From: Cornus controversa
Lineage: Eukaryota; Streptophyta; Magnoliopsida; Cornales; Cornaceae
Assembly: GCA_026545225.1 (NCBI GenBank)
Contig: CM048851.1
Location: 35,425,956-35,489,955 of the forward strand
Length of the DNA stretch: 64,000 nt
Reading direction: 5' to 3'
Shown: positions 23,901-36,500 of the stretch, piece by piece
How the letters are laid out: the number at the start of each line of letters is the position of its first letter
Numbering within the stretch: position 1 is the stretch's first letter
Notes under the pieces: model-generated
The model's database searches: none
Seen by the model: the letters and a program-made list of their open reading frames with translations, nothing else
Told to the model about the DNA's origin: nothing
Position numbers and translations under genes: made by a program

Positions 23901-25529
23901 AAAACCGCCTGAACTAAGTAAAGCATTCAAGATGGCCACCAAAAGAAGGCAAGAGAGGAGAGATCAGTTGTAACCTGTTCCAACAGAAAAAGAAACCTGA
24001 TGCCAATAGGATTTAAATAATGCCAATCCAAGCAATTAGACTTGATCAGCACCGTCATGGTCTCCTGATTCCACATGATCTTTGGTAGCCATTTGGCTCT
24101 CTCAAAAAGCTTGGCGAAGATGGTTCAAGCCAGTAGAAAGAAAGAAGAGATCATTGGTAAGAAACTGAGAAAAGCACAAAATGTATAGCTTTCCCTCTTA
24201 GCAATGATATCAAAGGAAGGAATTATGCAGACTTGTATCTACTTGTATCTACTTGCTACATTAGCATAAATAAGAAAATAAGATAATCTAATGAAATACG
24301 GTGAAATAATTTGGCATTACCATGATGTTGCAATGAAAATTGCCACTAGGATGCATCCAACTTATCCTTCCAGGATCTTAGAAATGCTTTTGCTGCACAT
24401 AGTTGCAAAAATGAACATCAGTGCAGCCATGAAACTCCAACCAAATCAAGTACATCAAAGACTATTGAATTCCATCAGTTCATCATTAGGAGATCATATT
24501 CTATAATCTTTGATGTGCTTGATTGGTAACTTAATAAACATATCCAAAGAATGCAACTTAATTTTTGTTTCAATCAATATTTTACTCTTTTCCATCTAAT
24601 CCAACACCTTATTATTTTCATAAATTCCAGTAGGAACCACGCATAGGCCCTAAAAAGATTGAGGACACTCGTATATAAATCCTAACAATAGCCTGAGGAA
24701 TAAAAAGGACAAAAGAAGGTTCAAATCAATTATGAAACAACAAAAAAAAATAAACAATTAACAAGCAAATAGAACCAAATTATTACGACGACCTGCAATC
24801 TTTTACAGCTGTCATCACAACCACCTTCAGAACCTCAAGCTGACACTCAGAAAGTGTCACTCTCTCTGAATACCAAAACTATTCTGACCATTGAAGATAG
24901 GTTGAGATAATCAGTACATGGATGAAATTCACGCACTATTTCCATAACCTTCACTCTAAAAAATAAGGTACATAAACACCATAAGCATTTGGATCCACAA
25001 ACACGATACAACCAGAAAAACTCACCAGATGAACAGTGGATATGATGCAATATATAATAAGTTAATAACAAAAGGGTATTAAAACATGAGTGCAGTGATA
25101 TTCTACAAAATAAAAAAAACATCGGGGACAAATTAAAATGCAAACAAATGGATAAATGAAATATAAATGTAGAACAAAATATAGGTGTAGAACATAAGTT
25201 CTGCATATAAAGATGTCGCAATGAAAATCTACATTAGAGTGAAATTTCAGCCACTCTAACATCAGCTTGAAGAGAGATTAATTTTAATCAGTTCTTCTGA
25301 ATTGCTATTGTAGTTCGCTAATCCTGATGGAAGGTTCAACTTCGATCCCTAAAGTCAATTGCGTAAGCTATAGAATCCCAAATACAAATAGAGCTTCAGC
25401 TCTAAACAGTTACTGTGCTTTGAAGCGTATATCTAGTTGCAATGTAGTTCAAGGTTAACAGCAAAATAAGATACAAACCAACTGATATACAGATTATTGG
25501 GACAATAATGTTGGAATGAGGATCCCCAT

Positions 25530-25575
25530 TACCACCTGCATTCTATTCCATTCCCGCGTTCCAAACGTAGCCTTA
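25530..25575. mobile_element. remnant of a TTA-flanked MITE
   Basis: Relative to unit A (CCATTACAGTTACATATGAG, about 16713), unit B carries about 44 extra bases ending CGTTCCAAACGTAGCC, flanked by TTA on both sides. The end is like Harbinger-type miniature elements. A related stretch (GCGTTTGGTATGCAGGAATG) is at about 7301. Confidence 0.4.
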
Positions 25576-25579
25576 CATT

Positions 25580-27040
25580 TGAGCAACTCTTACCAGATAT
25601 AATTATTATTTTTTTGGGAAATACCTCTTTCTGGATATAATTGGCATAGCAGTGTGTGATAACAATCGCTGACGTTAGACATGAAAGAGAAATGAATTTG
25701 TGAAGCACATTTATTTGTAGCACAATTCAAAGTTCACAGCAGTGATTCAAACAAGACACGCATAGCAACAATTATATGCGCTTTGGGGTTCTTACCTATT
25801 ATTGCAATATACTAGGTTGGTTGTGTAGTACCAACTAGTTGTGTTTATGAAGTGTTTAAATATAAATGCTACCAAATGAGTGCTTGACATTATAACTTCA
25901 TGAAATTTGTGCAGCTATGGATAGTTCTGAAGCGTTCTATCTGGCTTTGACCATGAACTCAGATTCTTAAAAATACTGTCTGGCCATAAACAGTTTTTAT
26001 TTATTTATCAAGTATCCACCCATATCTAAGCCTTTGATTTCCCATTGCATTTAATGAAGCTACATAAAATTGTGCTCAACCCATCAACATCAAGCAATGA
26101 TTTGTTCAGATACCATTTGATCTGATGCCATTAAACAATTAGCACCATGAAGCAAAAAGATTATTCTTAAAAAATTTCCTTGGCAATTAAAAAACTAGAG
26201 GTGCTATGTAAAAATTTCTCGGGTTGTGGAACATAGAGAACCCTTCTCATGAGCTCTTCCTTCCTGCACTTAAAATCTCTCTCATTTGAGAATCAGAACA
26301 GCAGAACATCCAAAAAGAGTTGAACAAAATGAAAATATGGAATTATACAGTATCAAAATGTAGGTATATTCGAGTTACAAAAATAATGTAATATATAGAA
26401 GTTATAAAAAAAATAAAAAATAAAAAGAAGATGCTGGTGTAGGTTTATTGGTGCCATTGATGGCAAGACAACGATTTTGAAAGCAACCAAAAAACAGAAC
26501 ACAATTCTTTTTGGAGAAGTAAAAGGGAAGAAAGTATGCTCATGAATATATAATTTACATTTATCATTGCTTTCTGTCAGCCTATTTTTATCTTTCAATT
26601 TCCACTAACCACTTGACAAAACTAAAAGAAGAAACACTCCGAAAAACCTGAACATCAGTACGTTTATAAATTTTAAAGAAAATAGAAATAGGAATGGTGT
26701 GGGTTGAGAGCTGACAGTATCCACATGTGGCGTTGCTGAAGCATTTTACCTAAAAAGTACATATTATGTGGAAGGACCATACTTCCATTTATGTAGTAGT
26801 GTCTTTCTTTCATAAAAGTATAATTGCTAAACTTGAATTATTGTACTTGAAATACCAATATTCACCCAGTATTGACCTACTTTACACACACACACACACA
26901 CACAGAGGGAGAGAACACAAGTATTGACCTAGAGAGTTGCTCCATTCACATCGTGTAACCAGTGCAGAAAAAGAAATAGAACACACAAGTACAACGCAAC
27001 AACCAGAGAGATCACATTCCATAACATCTTGAATGATAGC
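25580..27040. other. spacer between units, no gene seen
   Basis: AT-rich sequence with a (CA)n tract at about 26885-26904. No recognisable frame or repeat end. Confidence 0.4.
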
Positions 27041-27527
27041 TTTGTGAAAAAAAAAATTATGAATTATATAAAGGAAACCAGAAGGAAGATGATAAAAGAA
27101 AGGGAGGAACAAATTACATAAGCAAATCACAATGGTGGAGGGGGATGAATGTTACCAGCGTTTAGCAATAATGAAGGGAACTACATGTAGGATCCGTATA
27201 TGATAAAACCTCTAGGCTTTTCAAAAGAGTTACAGTAAAAACTAAAAACAGTCCAAACTCGATTTTACAGTGCGGGATGAATGGTTGCATGATTCATCAC
27301 ATTACAAGCCATAACCGCTGACCTACCGCCATTCATTAGAAGTATATACAAAAGATCAAGCCATGACAATCAAGTCAAAAAAAAAAACAACTGCTCTTCT
27401 AATTCCAATGTGGAACAGAAGACTAAGAAAGGCCACCTGATTAAGAGTCAGCTGACCCAAAGGGAAAATGCAATACTTAAATAATACAACAAAAAATATG
27501 ATTTTGAAGAATTTGGTACAAGGTTGG

Positions 27528-27921
27528 TGTAACGGGTTGGGCACTTGTCCTCTACGCAAAAGCCTAAGCTGTTAGGTAGTGCTGCATACCCGCCCTTATA
27601 TGCCCAAATCTTTCCCTATCCGGACCCGATGTGGGACAAAGTTAGCCTCTCTAACATTCTCCCCCACCCAAACTCACAACGCCCTCGTTGCGATCGGGTC
27701 ACCCTGCCTACTCGGGTGAACACACTCGAACAATTCCGGGCTAGGCATTTGGCGTGACACTGAACCAAAGACTGGGTTTGGCTCTGATTCCAAATGTAAC
27801 GGGTCGGGTGCTTGCCCCTACTCAAAAGCCTAAGCTGTTAGGTAGTGCTGCATATCCACGCTTATATGCCCAAGTCTTTCCCCACCGGACCTGATGTCGG
27901 ACAAAGTTAGCCCCTCTAATA
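27528..27921 (-). mobile_element. TRIM family B, structurally whole
   Basis: Terminal repeats lie at 27528-27656 and 27795-27921. On the minus strand each begins TGTTAGAGAGGC or close to it and ends CCCGTTACA. Between them are a primer-site motif TTTGGAATCAGAGCC (27780-27794, minus) and a purine tract at the other end (about 27657-27668). Flanks are GTTGG and ATTGG, a 5-bp duplication with one change. The paralogous site in unit B (AAGGTTGGCATACAGG, 20991-21006) is empty, so insertion came after the duplication. Non-coding. Confidence 0.85.
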
Positions 27922-28796
27922 ATTGGCATACAGGAAGGTCATTTCAACATCGGGCCTCGCTTACCTCATTTCATAATTGAGCCTCGCAGGACCAAATCCT
28001 TCTTGAGGACAATTTAGTTGAATTACGAAATAATTGAAATCCATTCCATCAAACTGTACAAGCTAACTCCACAACACACAGCTTTCCAGAAGTTAACAAT
28101 GATATCCATACAGGTTGAGCTCATATGTATCTATATATATTACAATGAAGTACCACATGATTGAAAACAAAAAAATTAAATAAATGAACTTTATGGATTT
28201 CCAATGAGAAACCTGCAGTTTAGTGATTACCGAAATAAACTTGATGTCTGGTGCACTTAAAACAATCCACAACACACTAGCTTTCAAGGTAGCAAGGTGT
28301 GTCCTCAATGCTATTTCCTTCCTTTTTCACTCTTATGTTATCATCAAAGGAAAACCAAAAGAAATTAAAAGTCAGTTTTAAATTAGAAACTCATAGGGAC
28401 ACACACACACACAACCTCCAAAAATAGAGTTGAAAAACAATTTTAATATAGTCTTCTTTAAAAAATAGTTAAGATCTATTCTCAAGAATAAAGTTCTTTA
28501 AAAGTAACTAAAAACAGTATTCAAATAATACAAACAAAGAGAAGTACAAATTTTGACAATTCTAAAATGTTCCACATTTGAAAATTTAGGAGGCATTAAT
28601 CCAAATGCAAATTAAATTTCAGGCAAATTTTAAAACTGTAAAGTTTATAATAGAACTGCAACCAAGTGCAAATTTAGTCTGGATTGCAAAATCCATTAAG
28701 GGCATCCAACATAGAATGGCACGCACACACACACAAACACAAACAAAATAAATAAATAAGCAATTTCACACATTATTTCTATTATCAAATAGATCC

Positions 28797-28862
28797 GGGT
28801 GGATTCGAACCACATGTCTCTCACATCATTAGATCTGAGCGCTCTTACCATCATCGAGCTTC
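28797..28862 (-). repeat. tRNA-like stretch, possible SINE head
   Basis: The minus strand has an A-box-like GCTCGATGATGGTAAGAGC and a B box GGTTCGAATCC within a perfect T-arm (GTGG-TTCGAAT-CCAC). The anticodon arm does not fold cleanly, so I do not call a tRNA. A weaker paralogous copy is at about 21873-21935 in unit B. Confidence 0.4.
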
Positions 28863-29937
28863 TGAATCTTCATATAGAATAGTCTTTAATATGAAGAGAA
28901 ATTTGTTTAAATAGTGCAAGGTACAACACATAAAATGCGAAGAACAATATAAAAAATAAAATACATAAGCTTCCTTCAAGAATAACATAATTACACTGAC
29001 CTCCCTTATTGTTGTGTAAATTTTTACATTTTTCGCCTCAATAGTTATCATATTTTTGTTGTCTGCTAATGTTGGAGAGAGATTTGTAGAAGAGCAGCAA
29101 CAATAGGGGAGGAACAAGTGATTTTTAATCAACGGGAGAAGCCGGTGTAATTATGTTATGCTTCGGGAAAGGTGGGGTAATTACCCAAATGGAAAACATT
29201 TTATACAAAAATGCAACATTAGACTAGAAGACATGGTAAAATATAAATTCAGCACAATAATATAGGAAGAGAATAGATTATTAGTATAAATACTATTTAT
29301 ACATGTAAAGTAATTATCATTTTTAAATATAATATATTGTTCTAATATACCTCAATAATTAACCAATTTCAATCCTTCCATTTCTAGTCTTTAATACAAA
29401 AGTAAATTTTTATCAAAGTACTTGCAATTATCTATTAAAATCAATTCAATGCAAAAAATTAGAATAGAAGTACCAAAAAAGCTACTTATCAGAAAGAAAG
29501 AAAAAAAGTACCAAAAAAGCCAATCATAACCGTGTCCGCTGCTTATAATGAAGATGACAAAGGGTTAAAGAAGATCCGTGTCCGCTGCTTATTCAGTACC
29601 TCATTCAGTACACGTCAGGCCAACAAAAATGCATATAAAAAGGGATAAAATCAATAATATTATATAAAAAAATCAACATATAAAATAGTATATTCCAATT
29701 TTTCATCTTCCTCTTCCTATGTTACTGTGGTAAAAAAAGACGCAAATTGCAGAAGTTCTCACACCCTCTCAAAAAGCAATTGAAATTAGTCAAATTCATT
29801 ACAGAATTAACAAGCAAAAAGCAATTGAAAGTAGTCAAACTCATTACAGGATTAACAGCCGGAAAAAATTATTGAATTTAATAACATATACAAAGCATGT
29901 GAGCTGTTGTCACCTTAAACATTGGTGTAAAGATGGA

Positions 29938-30072
29938 AAAGCGGACACAGACACAAGACACCATAGGGGAGAACACAAACACAAGCAGACACCGACACAA
30001 GACACAAGACACCATAGGGAGAACACAGACACAAGACACCATAGGGAGAGCACAAACACAAGCGGACACAGA
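29938..30072. repeat. minisatellite of ACACAAGACACCATAGGG units
   Basis: At least three variable units built from ACACAAGACACCATAGGG plus GAGAACACA(A/G)ACACAAG. Single-unit versions of the same motif occur in units A and B near 10300 and 19310, so the array grew only in unit C. Confidence 0.75.
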
Positions 30073-30125
30073 AGCCCGCAAAAATTAGGGCTTTGTCCCG
30101 ATGCCTTTACATCTTAAAACAAACA

Positions 30126-30318
30126 ACGACTACATATAAACAAAATTATTACACCTTGTGACCGACCTCTGATAACAAAACAAAATCAACGACTACAAAT
30201 AAATAAAATTATACCTTGTGACCGACCTTAGACACCTTGTGACCGACCTCTGGTAACAAAACAAAATCAACGACTACAAATAAATAAAATTATACCTTGT
30301 GACCGACCTTAGATAACA
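30126..30318. repeat. tandem repeats with ACCTTGTGACCGACCT
   Basis: Four occurrences of CCTTGTGACCGACCT, in units of mixed length that share AAAATCAACGACTACAAATA. This is a local slippage or unequal-exchange array next to the promoter-like segment. Confidence 0.75.
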
Positions 30319-30319
30319 A

Positions 30320-30600
30320 ATCACAGGGTCTAGAACGGTCGTCAGATTACAGAAGACCAGGACCACTGAATGAACCCTCAATACCATCATCTGAATCAAA
30401 CCCTCAAGAACATCATCTGAATCGAACCCTCAAGCTGCAAGACCATCATCAGATCCTTGAGAGATCGAAATGGTAGATCTGACAGAGAGAGACCAGGAGA
30501 ACGAGAAGGGAACGATAACGAGAAGATGGGGGGTTAGCGTTGTAACGAAATTTGGAGAAACCCTAACTTATATATATAGGTTCTGGTAAGTTGGTGGTGC
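30320..30600 (-). promoter_or_regulatory. promoter-like segment with TATA and telo-box, facing left
   Basis: On the minus strand a TATA box CCTATATATATAAG (30567-30580) is followed directly by TTAGGGTTT, a telo-box typical of plant housekeeping promoters (30558-30566), then a CT-rich leader (CTTCTCG, CTCTCTCTC) like a plant 5' UTR. A possible donor CAAG|GTATAA lies at about 30297. I found no coding exon to go with it; the gene may have been lost or it may be a non-coding transcript. Confidence 0.45.
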
Positions 30601-30714
30601 GAGCGTAATCCTTACGCATATAGAAATAAAATACTATTTTTTAACATTACAGGTCATTTTTACATTAATTTGGTATTGAAATATTTAACTATCAGAGAGA
30701 GCACCGAACATAGA

Positions 30715-31765
30715 AACAAAAGTACTGATCGGTGATAATTAATTATAAAAATTAAATATTTTTATGTAATAAGGGTCTTTTTTTTTTATTAATTAATATA
30801 CTTTTATAACTTTATAGTATTTACATTAATGTCATTAACAAACAAATAAAATTATATACATAAAGTATTAAAATATTTTATTAATATTTGTTTATATTGT
30901 CCTACTTTTAAATATTTTTAATAATCTATATACTTATTATAATCATTTCCTATATAATTTTAAAATTTTGTAATTATGATTAATTGAATTAAATAAAATA
31001 TTTTTAAATTAGGAAATATATACAGGACTCTTTTATTTATCTATATCTATCTATCTGCTGCTTGCTGCTACTACTACTACTATTATTATTATTTACTAAA
31101 AGTGTGAGGCTTTTTATTTTTTCTATACATTTTTTAATTTTTATATTTATATTATTCGTGGTATAAGTTAATACTTTCTAAATTAAACATGATTATTAAT
31201 ATATTCCTAAACTTTTCTTTTTTCCTGTCATATGATAGAAACGTTGGTAATTAATAATTGTATTCTTAAACGTTTATTAATTCTTTTTCTTAAAAGTTTC
31301 ATTTTTTACATCAATGTTCAAACATTTCACATTATTATAATATTTATATATTTTTCCTATATTTATATTATTTGTTATATAAGTCAATACCTACTAAATT
31401 AAATATGATTGTTAATATATTCATAAATGTTACCTTTTCCTACGAAGGACACAAACGTTGTTTATTAATAATTGTATTTTGTTTTTCTTTCTGAATAACA
31501 CCCAAAAGACACAAAAGTTTAACCAAAATTTCACATCTAATTATTATATTCATTTCCTATATGATTTTTAAAATTTTGTAATTATGGTTAATTGAATTAA
31601 AGAAACATATTTTTCTTTAATAAATAGTTTTATTTGTTTGTTTATGACACCAATGTAAATTATTTAGAATTAGAAAGGTATATTGATGAAAAAATAAGAC
31701 ATTTATTACAGAAAAATATTTAATTTTTATAATTAATTTCCACTAGCGACTGTCTCTAACACTCC
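30715..31765. mobile_element. foldback element with long inverted ends
   Basis: About 130-140 bases at each end are inverted copies, both containing ATTAATTATAAAAATTAAAT and AACAAACAAATAAAA. The interior also has direct repeats (about 31142-31260 against 31360-31480). Very AT-rich and non-coding. The family is not certain; Mutator-like foldback elements look like this. The exact ends and target duplication are not clear. Confidence 0.55.
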
Positions 31766-31769
31766 TCAA

Positions 31770-32129
31770 ATATATATTATTATACATAGAGAACTAGAAT
31801 AACTAGGAAAAACTCAAATGGAAAAACAACTTATTAGTTGAATAGGAAAAAGTAAAAAAATATAAAATAAAATAAAGAATCTTACCCAAAATTTGGATCC
31901 CGCATATGTTGAAGAAATTGGTACGAGTAAAATCCACCCATTTTAAGCTAACTACAGGATCACCTCTATAAATAAAGGACAATTCGGAGAAAATTTAGAG
32001 GATTTGTGGAGATTTAGAAGTTATTTATCTGTGTTTCACTCTGCCTACCTAACACCAATATAAGCTACAGAAATTTCTACCATTTGGGTTCAAGGATCTA
32101 ATGCGCGTGTGAGAGAGATTGGTACCATT

Positions 32130-32192
<63 letters not shown>

Positions 32193-32900
32193 TTGGTTTT
32201 TGCTGATACTTGCTTGACACAGTATTGATTTCAGTTTCACCTGCTCCAAGAACAAATTCAGAAGAGGGCATGTACAGATGTACTCTTTTGACAAAATCAG
32301 AAAATCCATTGCTCACTCAATGCCAACAATGATAGTACTCTTTTGACAAGAAGCAAGCAGACAAGCTCGAGGTTGTATGAATATAAACTCATGGCACCCC
32401 ATTGTACATTTTGTTTCCAGCAGTTCTTCCTGGCTTAAAACATTTTGTTTTTCAGATGTTTGCAAAACTTCCTGGCTTGTGCCCATTTGATCATCATTTT
32501 TCCGAAAGAGCAATTCTAACACCAGGGTACAAGCGCAACTAAGGTACCACCATAGTTGCAATTTTAAACCCTTTTTGTAGTTTTTTCCTTTCAATGTGCC
32601 ATGGTGCATAAGCCTGTTAATTTGCTTTTTCTTTTTTTCTATTATGTAACATCGATCACCTTCAGTAATTGCATTCCTCAACTCATAATGTTATTCAAAT
32701 TTGTAGCATCAATGGTTCATTCTTCTAATACATGCACTCGGCAACTTATAAATGGTGTACCAACAGTGAAAATGATATGCCCTCAGCCCATACAACATTA
32801 ACTGCCAAGGGCCAACCATACAGGAAAACATATGATACGAAAATGATACTGTGTCGAACTTCCCATTCCAACCCCAACCCCAACCATCAAATTGTTGCAT
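31770..32900. other. 3' flank of HflX with GT/GA microsatellite
   Basis: No gene recognised. A compound (GT)n(GA)n tract lies at about 32131-32188. The end of the HflX transcript is expected somewhere in about 32.9-33.4 kb, judging from where the duplicated copy at 6.4 kb begins to match. Confidence 0.45.
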
Positions 32901-33424
32901 TCCAGCTATACTTGAATAATGAATTTTCCATTATTTTGTTCATGTAGTGAAACAAAAAACCTCCACACAGGATTGACATGCAAATTCCGAGTAAATTGTT
33001 TAATATTGATACTAAAATTTTTGCAGCAAACCATATCTAAAAGGAAAAGAAATTTAGAGTCAGGCATTTATCACAAATTGGTTATCCCCAAGTTATCACA
33101 AATTTTTAACATCACTTTACTTGAATGAATACGCTATGTACACAAGCCTTGGCCAGATTAATAATACAAGAAATTAAGGATGGAATGAAATAACAACTAT
33201 ACAACAATGGTATCAAAAAACAACTATGCTCTCTCTCTCTCTCAAATGACAGGAATGCAAAGGTTTTGATCTGTCAAATGAAACATTAATGCTGAGAGCG
33301 GTTAGACAGGGTTATTACCATAGCTGTTTTTGTATCTTCCAGGGTTTTTGCAGGACAGCTCTGGCTAGCGACTACAATCATGCCTGGAATGGTATCGCGC
33401 ACTTCCAATTTTGGATAGTTTAGG

Positions 33425-33517
33425 TTATGATATGCACACCTGCCTCATTGGTGTTAGAAGCCTGGCAAAACGGAGGGGTACATATGCCCTGACCAATGTC
33501 CCATTCTCTGTATATTC
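33425..33517 (-). CDS. HflX: HflX exon 13 (C-terminus and stop)
   Basis: Residues 519-548: [20 protein letters not shown] then [10 protein letters not shown] and TAA. The acceptor is a pyrimidine tract followed by CATAG|GAA. The exon joins exon 12 in phase 0 and restores the usual end of plant HflX proteins. A second, damaged copy lies at 6906-6998. Confidence 0.93.
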   Translation of the reverse strand, partial: EYTENGTLVRAYVPLRFARLLTPMRQVCIS

Positions 33518-36500
33518 CTATGAGGGAAAAAAAAATAGCTTCAGTAATTGTGCTAACCATTTATAAAATGATTGCTAGATAAGAAAGTTATGGAAAGGCA
33601 AAACCAACACTTCAAAGATTGAGCAAACGTTGTGTCACTTTTCAACTACAATAAGCCTAATCAAACTATAGGCGGTAGCACAATCTTGTTCCAAAATGTC
33701 AATTATTTAGAAACCCTTATGTCAGGTAAATAGCATGACAATTTACTCTCTTCAACAACCTGAACTTTTCTTATTGAGTTCAAACAGCTTAATTAAGAGG
33801 TTAATCTTTTCAATACAACCCCCCTCCCTCCCTCCTCCTCCTCCTCCTCCTCCTCCTCCTCCTTCAAACGAATCAAACCTGTATACTCAATGTTTAGCTG
33901 GAACGGGATGTTTGAGGTGAGGAAATGAATAGGGGTAAAATCACAAAACCCCCATGTACTATGAATATTGATCATATAACCCCCAGAACCTATCAAATAA
34001 CCCTGTAAACTAACAAAATAGAACTAATAAGCCCAAATCGTGACAGAAATTGTTAGTTGAAATTGAAATGATGAAAACATCCTTCCTATATTTAATACTT
34101 AAAATAAACTGAATGGACCACCAACAATTAACCCTGGGCCCCGGGCATTAGATTCCGATCACACACAATGTCGCGAACGACATCAACCTTCCACTCTCTG
34201 TATTTGCTTCCTTCTCTGCTCTCCCTTTCTCCCCTCTTTTATATTGTACAATCTTATCTCTTTCACTCTCATAACTTTTTAAACTTCTAATTGTTACCAA
34301 CTTGAATTAATGAAGTTAGACATGTTTTGAGCTCATTGAGCTGCAATATCATGAGATCGTCACTGCAAGGGAAATGGATTCCACCATTTTCTTCAAAATA
34401 TTATTAATCTCTCTTCACAACAACTTCCATTGCTTGTGGAAACCCTCCTCCGACCCTAGAAGTCTGCGACACCATCTCTTCCTCTCTCCTTTCCTCAATC
34501 TTACATGCAATTTCCTCCTTCAACATCATTTCTAAATCCAAACAACTATATATATGTGTATATATGTATCTATGTATATATGAGTATGTTGAAGAACCAA
34601 ACCCTAATTAAAAGATAAATTTCAGAGATAATTGAAAGAGAAAAAATCCTTGAAACAAGAGCAGATCAAGAAACAGTGTTTGAATCTCTTGACAAGGAAA
34701 AAATGGAGATGCTAATTTGATGATATTTTCTTGGGTTGATTAGAGGAATTCTGGGGATTTGACGAAAGGAGAGGAGAGTCTGTTACAGATAGGAAAGAGA
34801 GATAGATACCTGAGAAAATACGTGACATGTTATGTATCTGTATGTGTGTGTGTGTGTGTGTGTATGCGCACACAAACGAAGAACATCAATGAATATACGA
34901 AATTGGGGACCATTTGGGGATTCAGATTAAAAATTCTTCTTTACTCTGCTCTTGTTTGGCCGCCAAACTCATGTTTACCCATTTTTTGCCAGAAAATGCA
35001 CACTGTGGCCATGAAATGAAGTTGCGAGAGTTATGGTTTACGGATCATTGGGAGAGATGATGGTTGTGGGTATTTTGATCAATAAAGGAGTATTTTGGTC
35101 TTAACGTTCAAGTTAGATGGCATGTGAGGGTCACATGCCTCTTTTCTGTTATGCTTTACAAGAAAATTAACAAGGGGTAGTTTGATGGCTTTCATAATAT
35201 AGGGGGTAATATGTTAAAATATTATAGTACAGGGTTTTTTTTTGTGATTTTACCCCAAACGAATATCCTAAAAGATGCAAAAACCAGAAGCTGAACTTGA
35301 TGAAAAGATGGGAAATCTCATAGAAGCACCAACTACAGCAGATCTGGTGAACCAATGAAATGCATCTGAGCATTCAAAACAATATTCCTTAAGGAAAGTT
35401 TGCACTGACATTTTATGTACATTTTAGTAAAAAAATCAGTAACATCAGGTTTAGCTAGGTATGGACCTACTCCGTCCTCACTCTATTCTTTAGCTGGTAT
35501 ATTGTTTAGAGAGCAATTTGTTGTTTCTATAGTTTTAAGTAGCATTGTTCATCTATCTTCAAGAGAAGTAAAAAAGAGAAGTCATTTAAATAGGAGCTGA
35601 TGTCTCATTTAAGTTGATCACAGTTAGTAACTAATTGAGATTTTTGATTTTGATCTAACTGGAGCAAGGATTCTAAGAAATGTTTAGGTGTTTAGTTGTT
35701 CAAGGTTCACTATAGATAGTGATTTTATTCATTAGTCTTCATCAGTTACACATGTTGCATGCTAGAGGGGTTTAATGTATTTTTCATATCAGGGTAGTCT
35801 TGTCTCTCTCTCCTTTTTTACTTGGGACATATCCTTTGTGTATATATATTGGTTGTAATACAGAATCGAGATATTCTTTCATCTTGCAATTACGTTTTCA
35901 TGGTATCAGAGCAATTCGTTTCTGGCCCTAAAGATTGCAATCGCAAATTACTGTTGGGCATTGTTCGACTTTGCATTCTGTCAACTTGCATCGCAAGACC
36001 ACGTATCACACTAGCAACCCTAAATCTGCAATCCAGACTCTACTTCAGTTTCCTGTTCACTTGGTCACAACAATAAATCATCCACATCAGTGTCGAATGA
36101 CTTCGACCATTCGCACCACGATTCTCTCTTCGCATCATTCACAGACACGACCTCTGCTCTGTTCACATCCGTCAAATTTTCTTCTCACAAAGTCACGACT
36201 TCTATTCTGTTTGCGTCAGCACATTCTTGTTTTTTTTTCTTTTTCACATCGGTGGCTCACAGAATTCTCTTCGCAGCAACTAGATTCAATCAATTTTTCT
36301 GTTTGCAAACCCTAATTGACTGCTTGTAGCATCTCGTTTAGTTTCAGCTTCCACATCGCATCTGAAATTGCATCTTACAATTGGTTCTCTTTCTGGTTAG
36401 CATCGTCGAATTGCGTTGCATCATTGGCTCACAATTTCACATCGCATTGTCTTGGCTCATCGTCTCTGCTCTGTCCTAGATTCTTCTCCGTAATTTCTTA

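Larger units (their letters stand above)
16785..25500. repeat. tandem segmental unit B
   Basis: Second copy of the unit. It also carries an internal 700-bp tandem duplication (19594-20993). A second set of the left-hand landmarks at about 22125-23340 is shared with the third unit at about 29005-29930. A hAT-like element lies at 17612-18096. No supported gene. Confidence 0.65.
27046..30120. repeat. partial segmental unit C
   Basis: It matches unit B from about 20490 (ATTATATAAAGGAAACCAGA) through about 23320 and then returns to the GACAC-rich landmark at 29935. It is interrupted by a TRIM at 27528-27921 that unit B lacks. No supported gene. Confidence 0.6.

Noticed and set aside
32131-32188. 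Serine/leucine- and threonine/histidine-rich open frames over the GT/GA tract as proteins.
   Set aside because: They are translations of a microsatellite.
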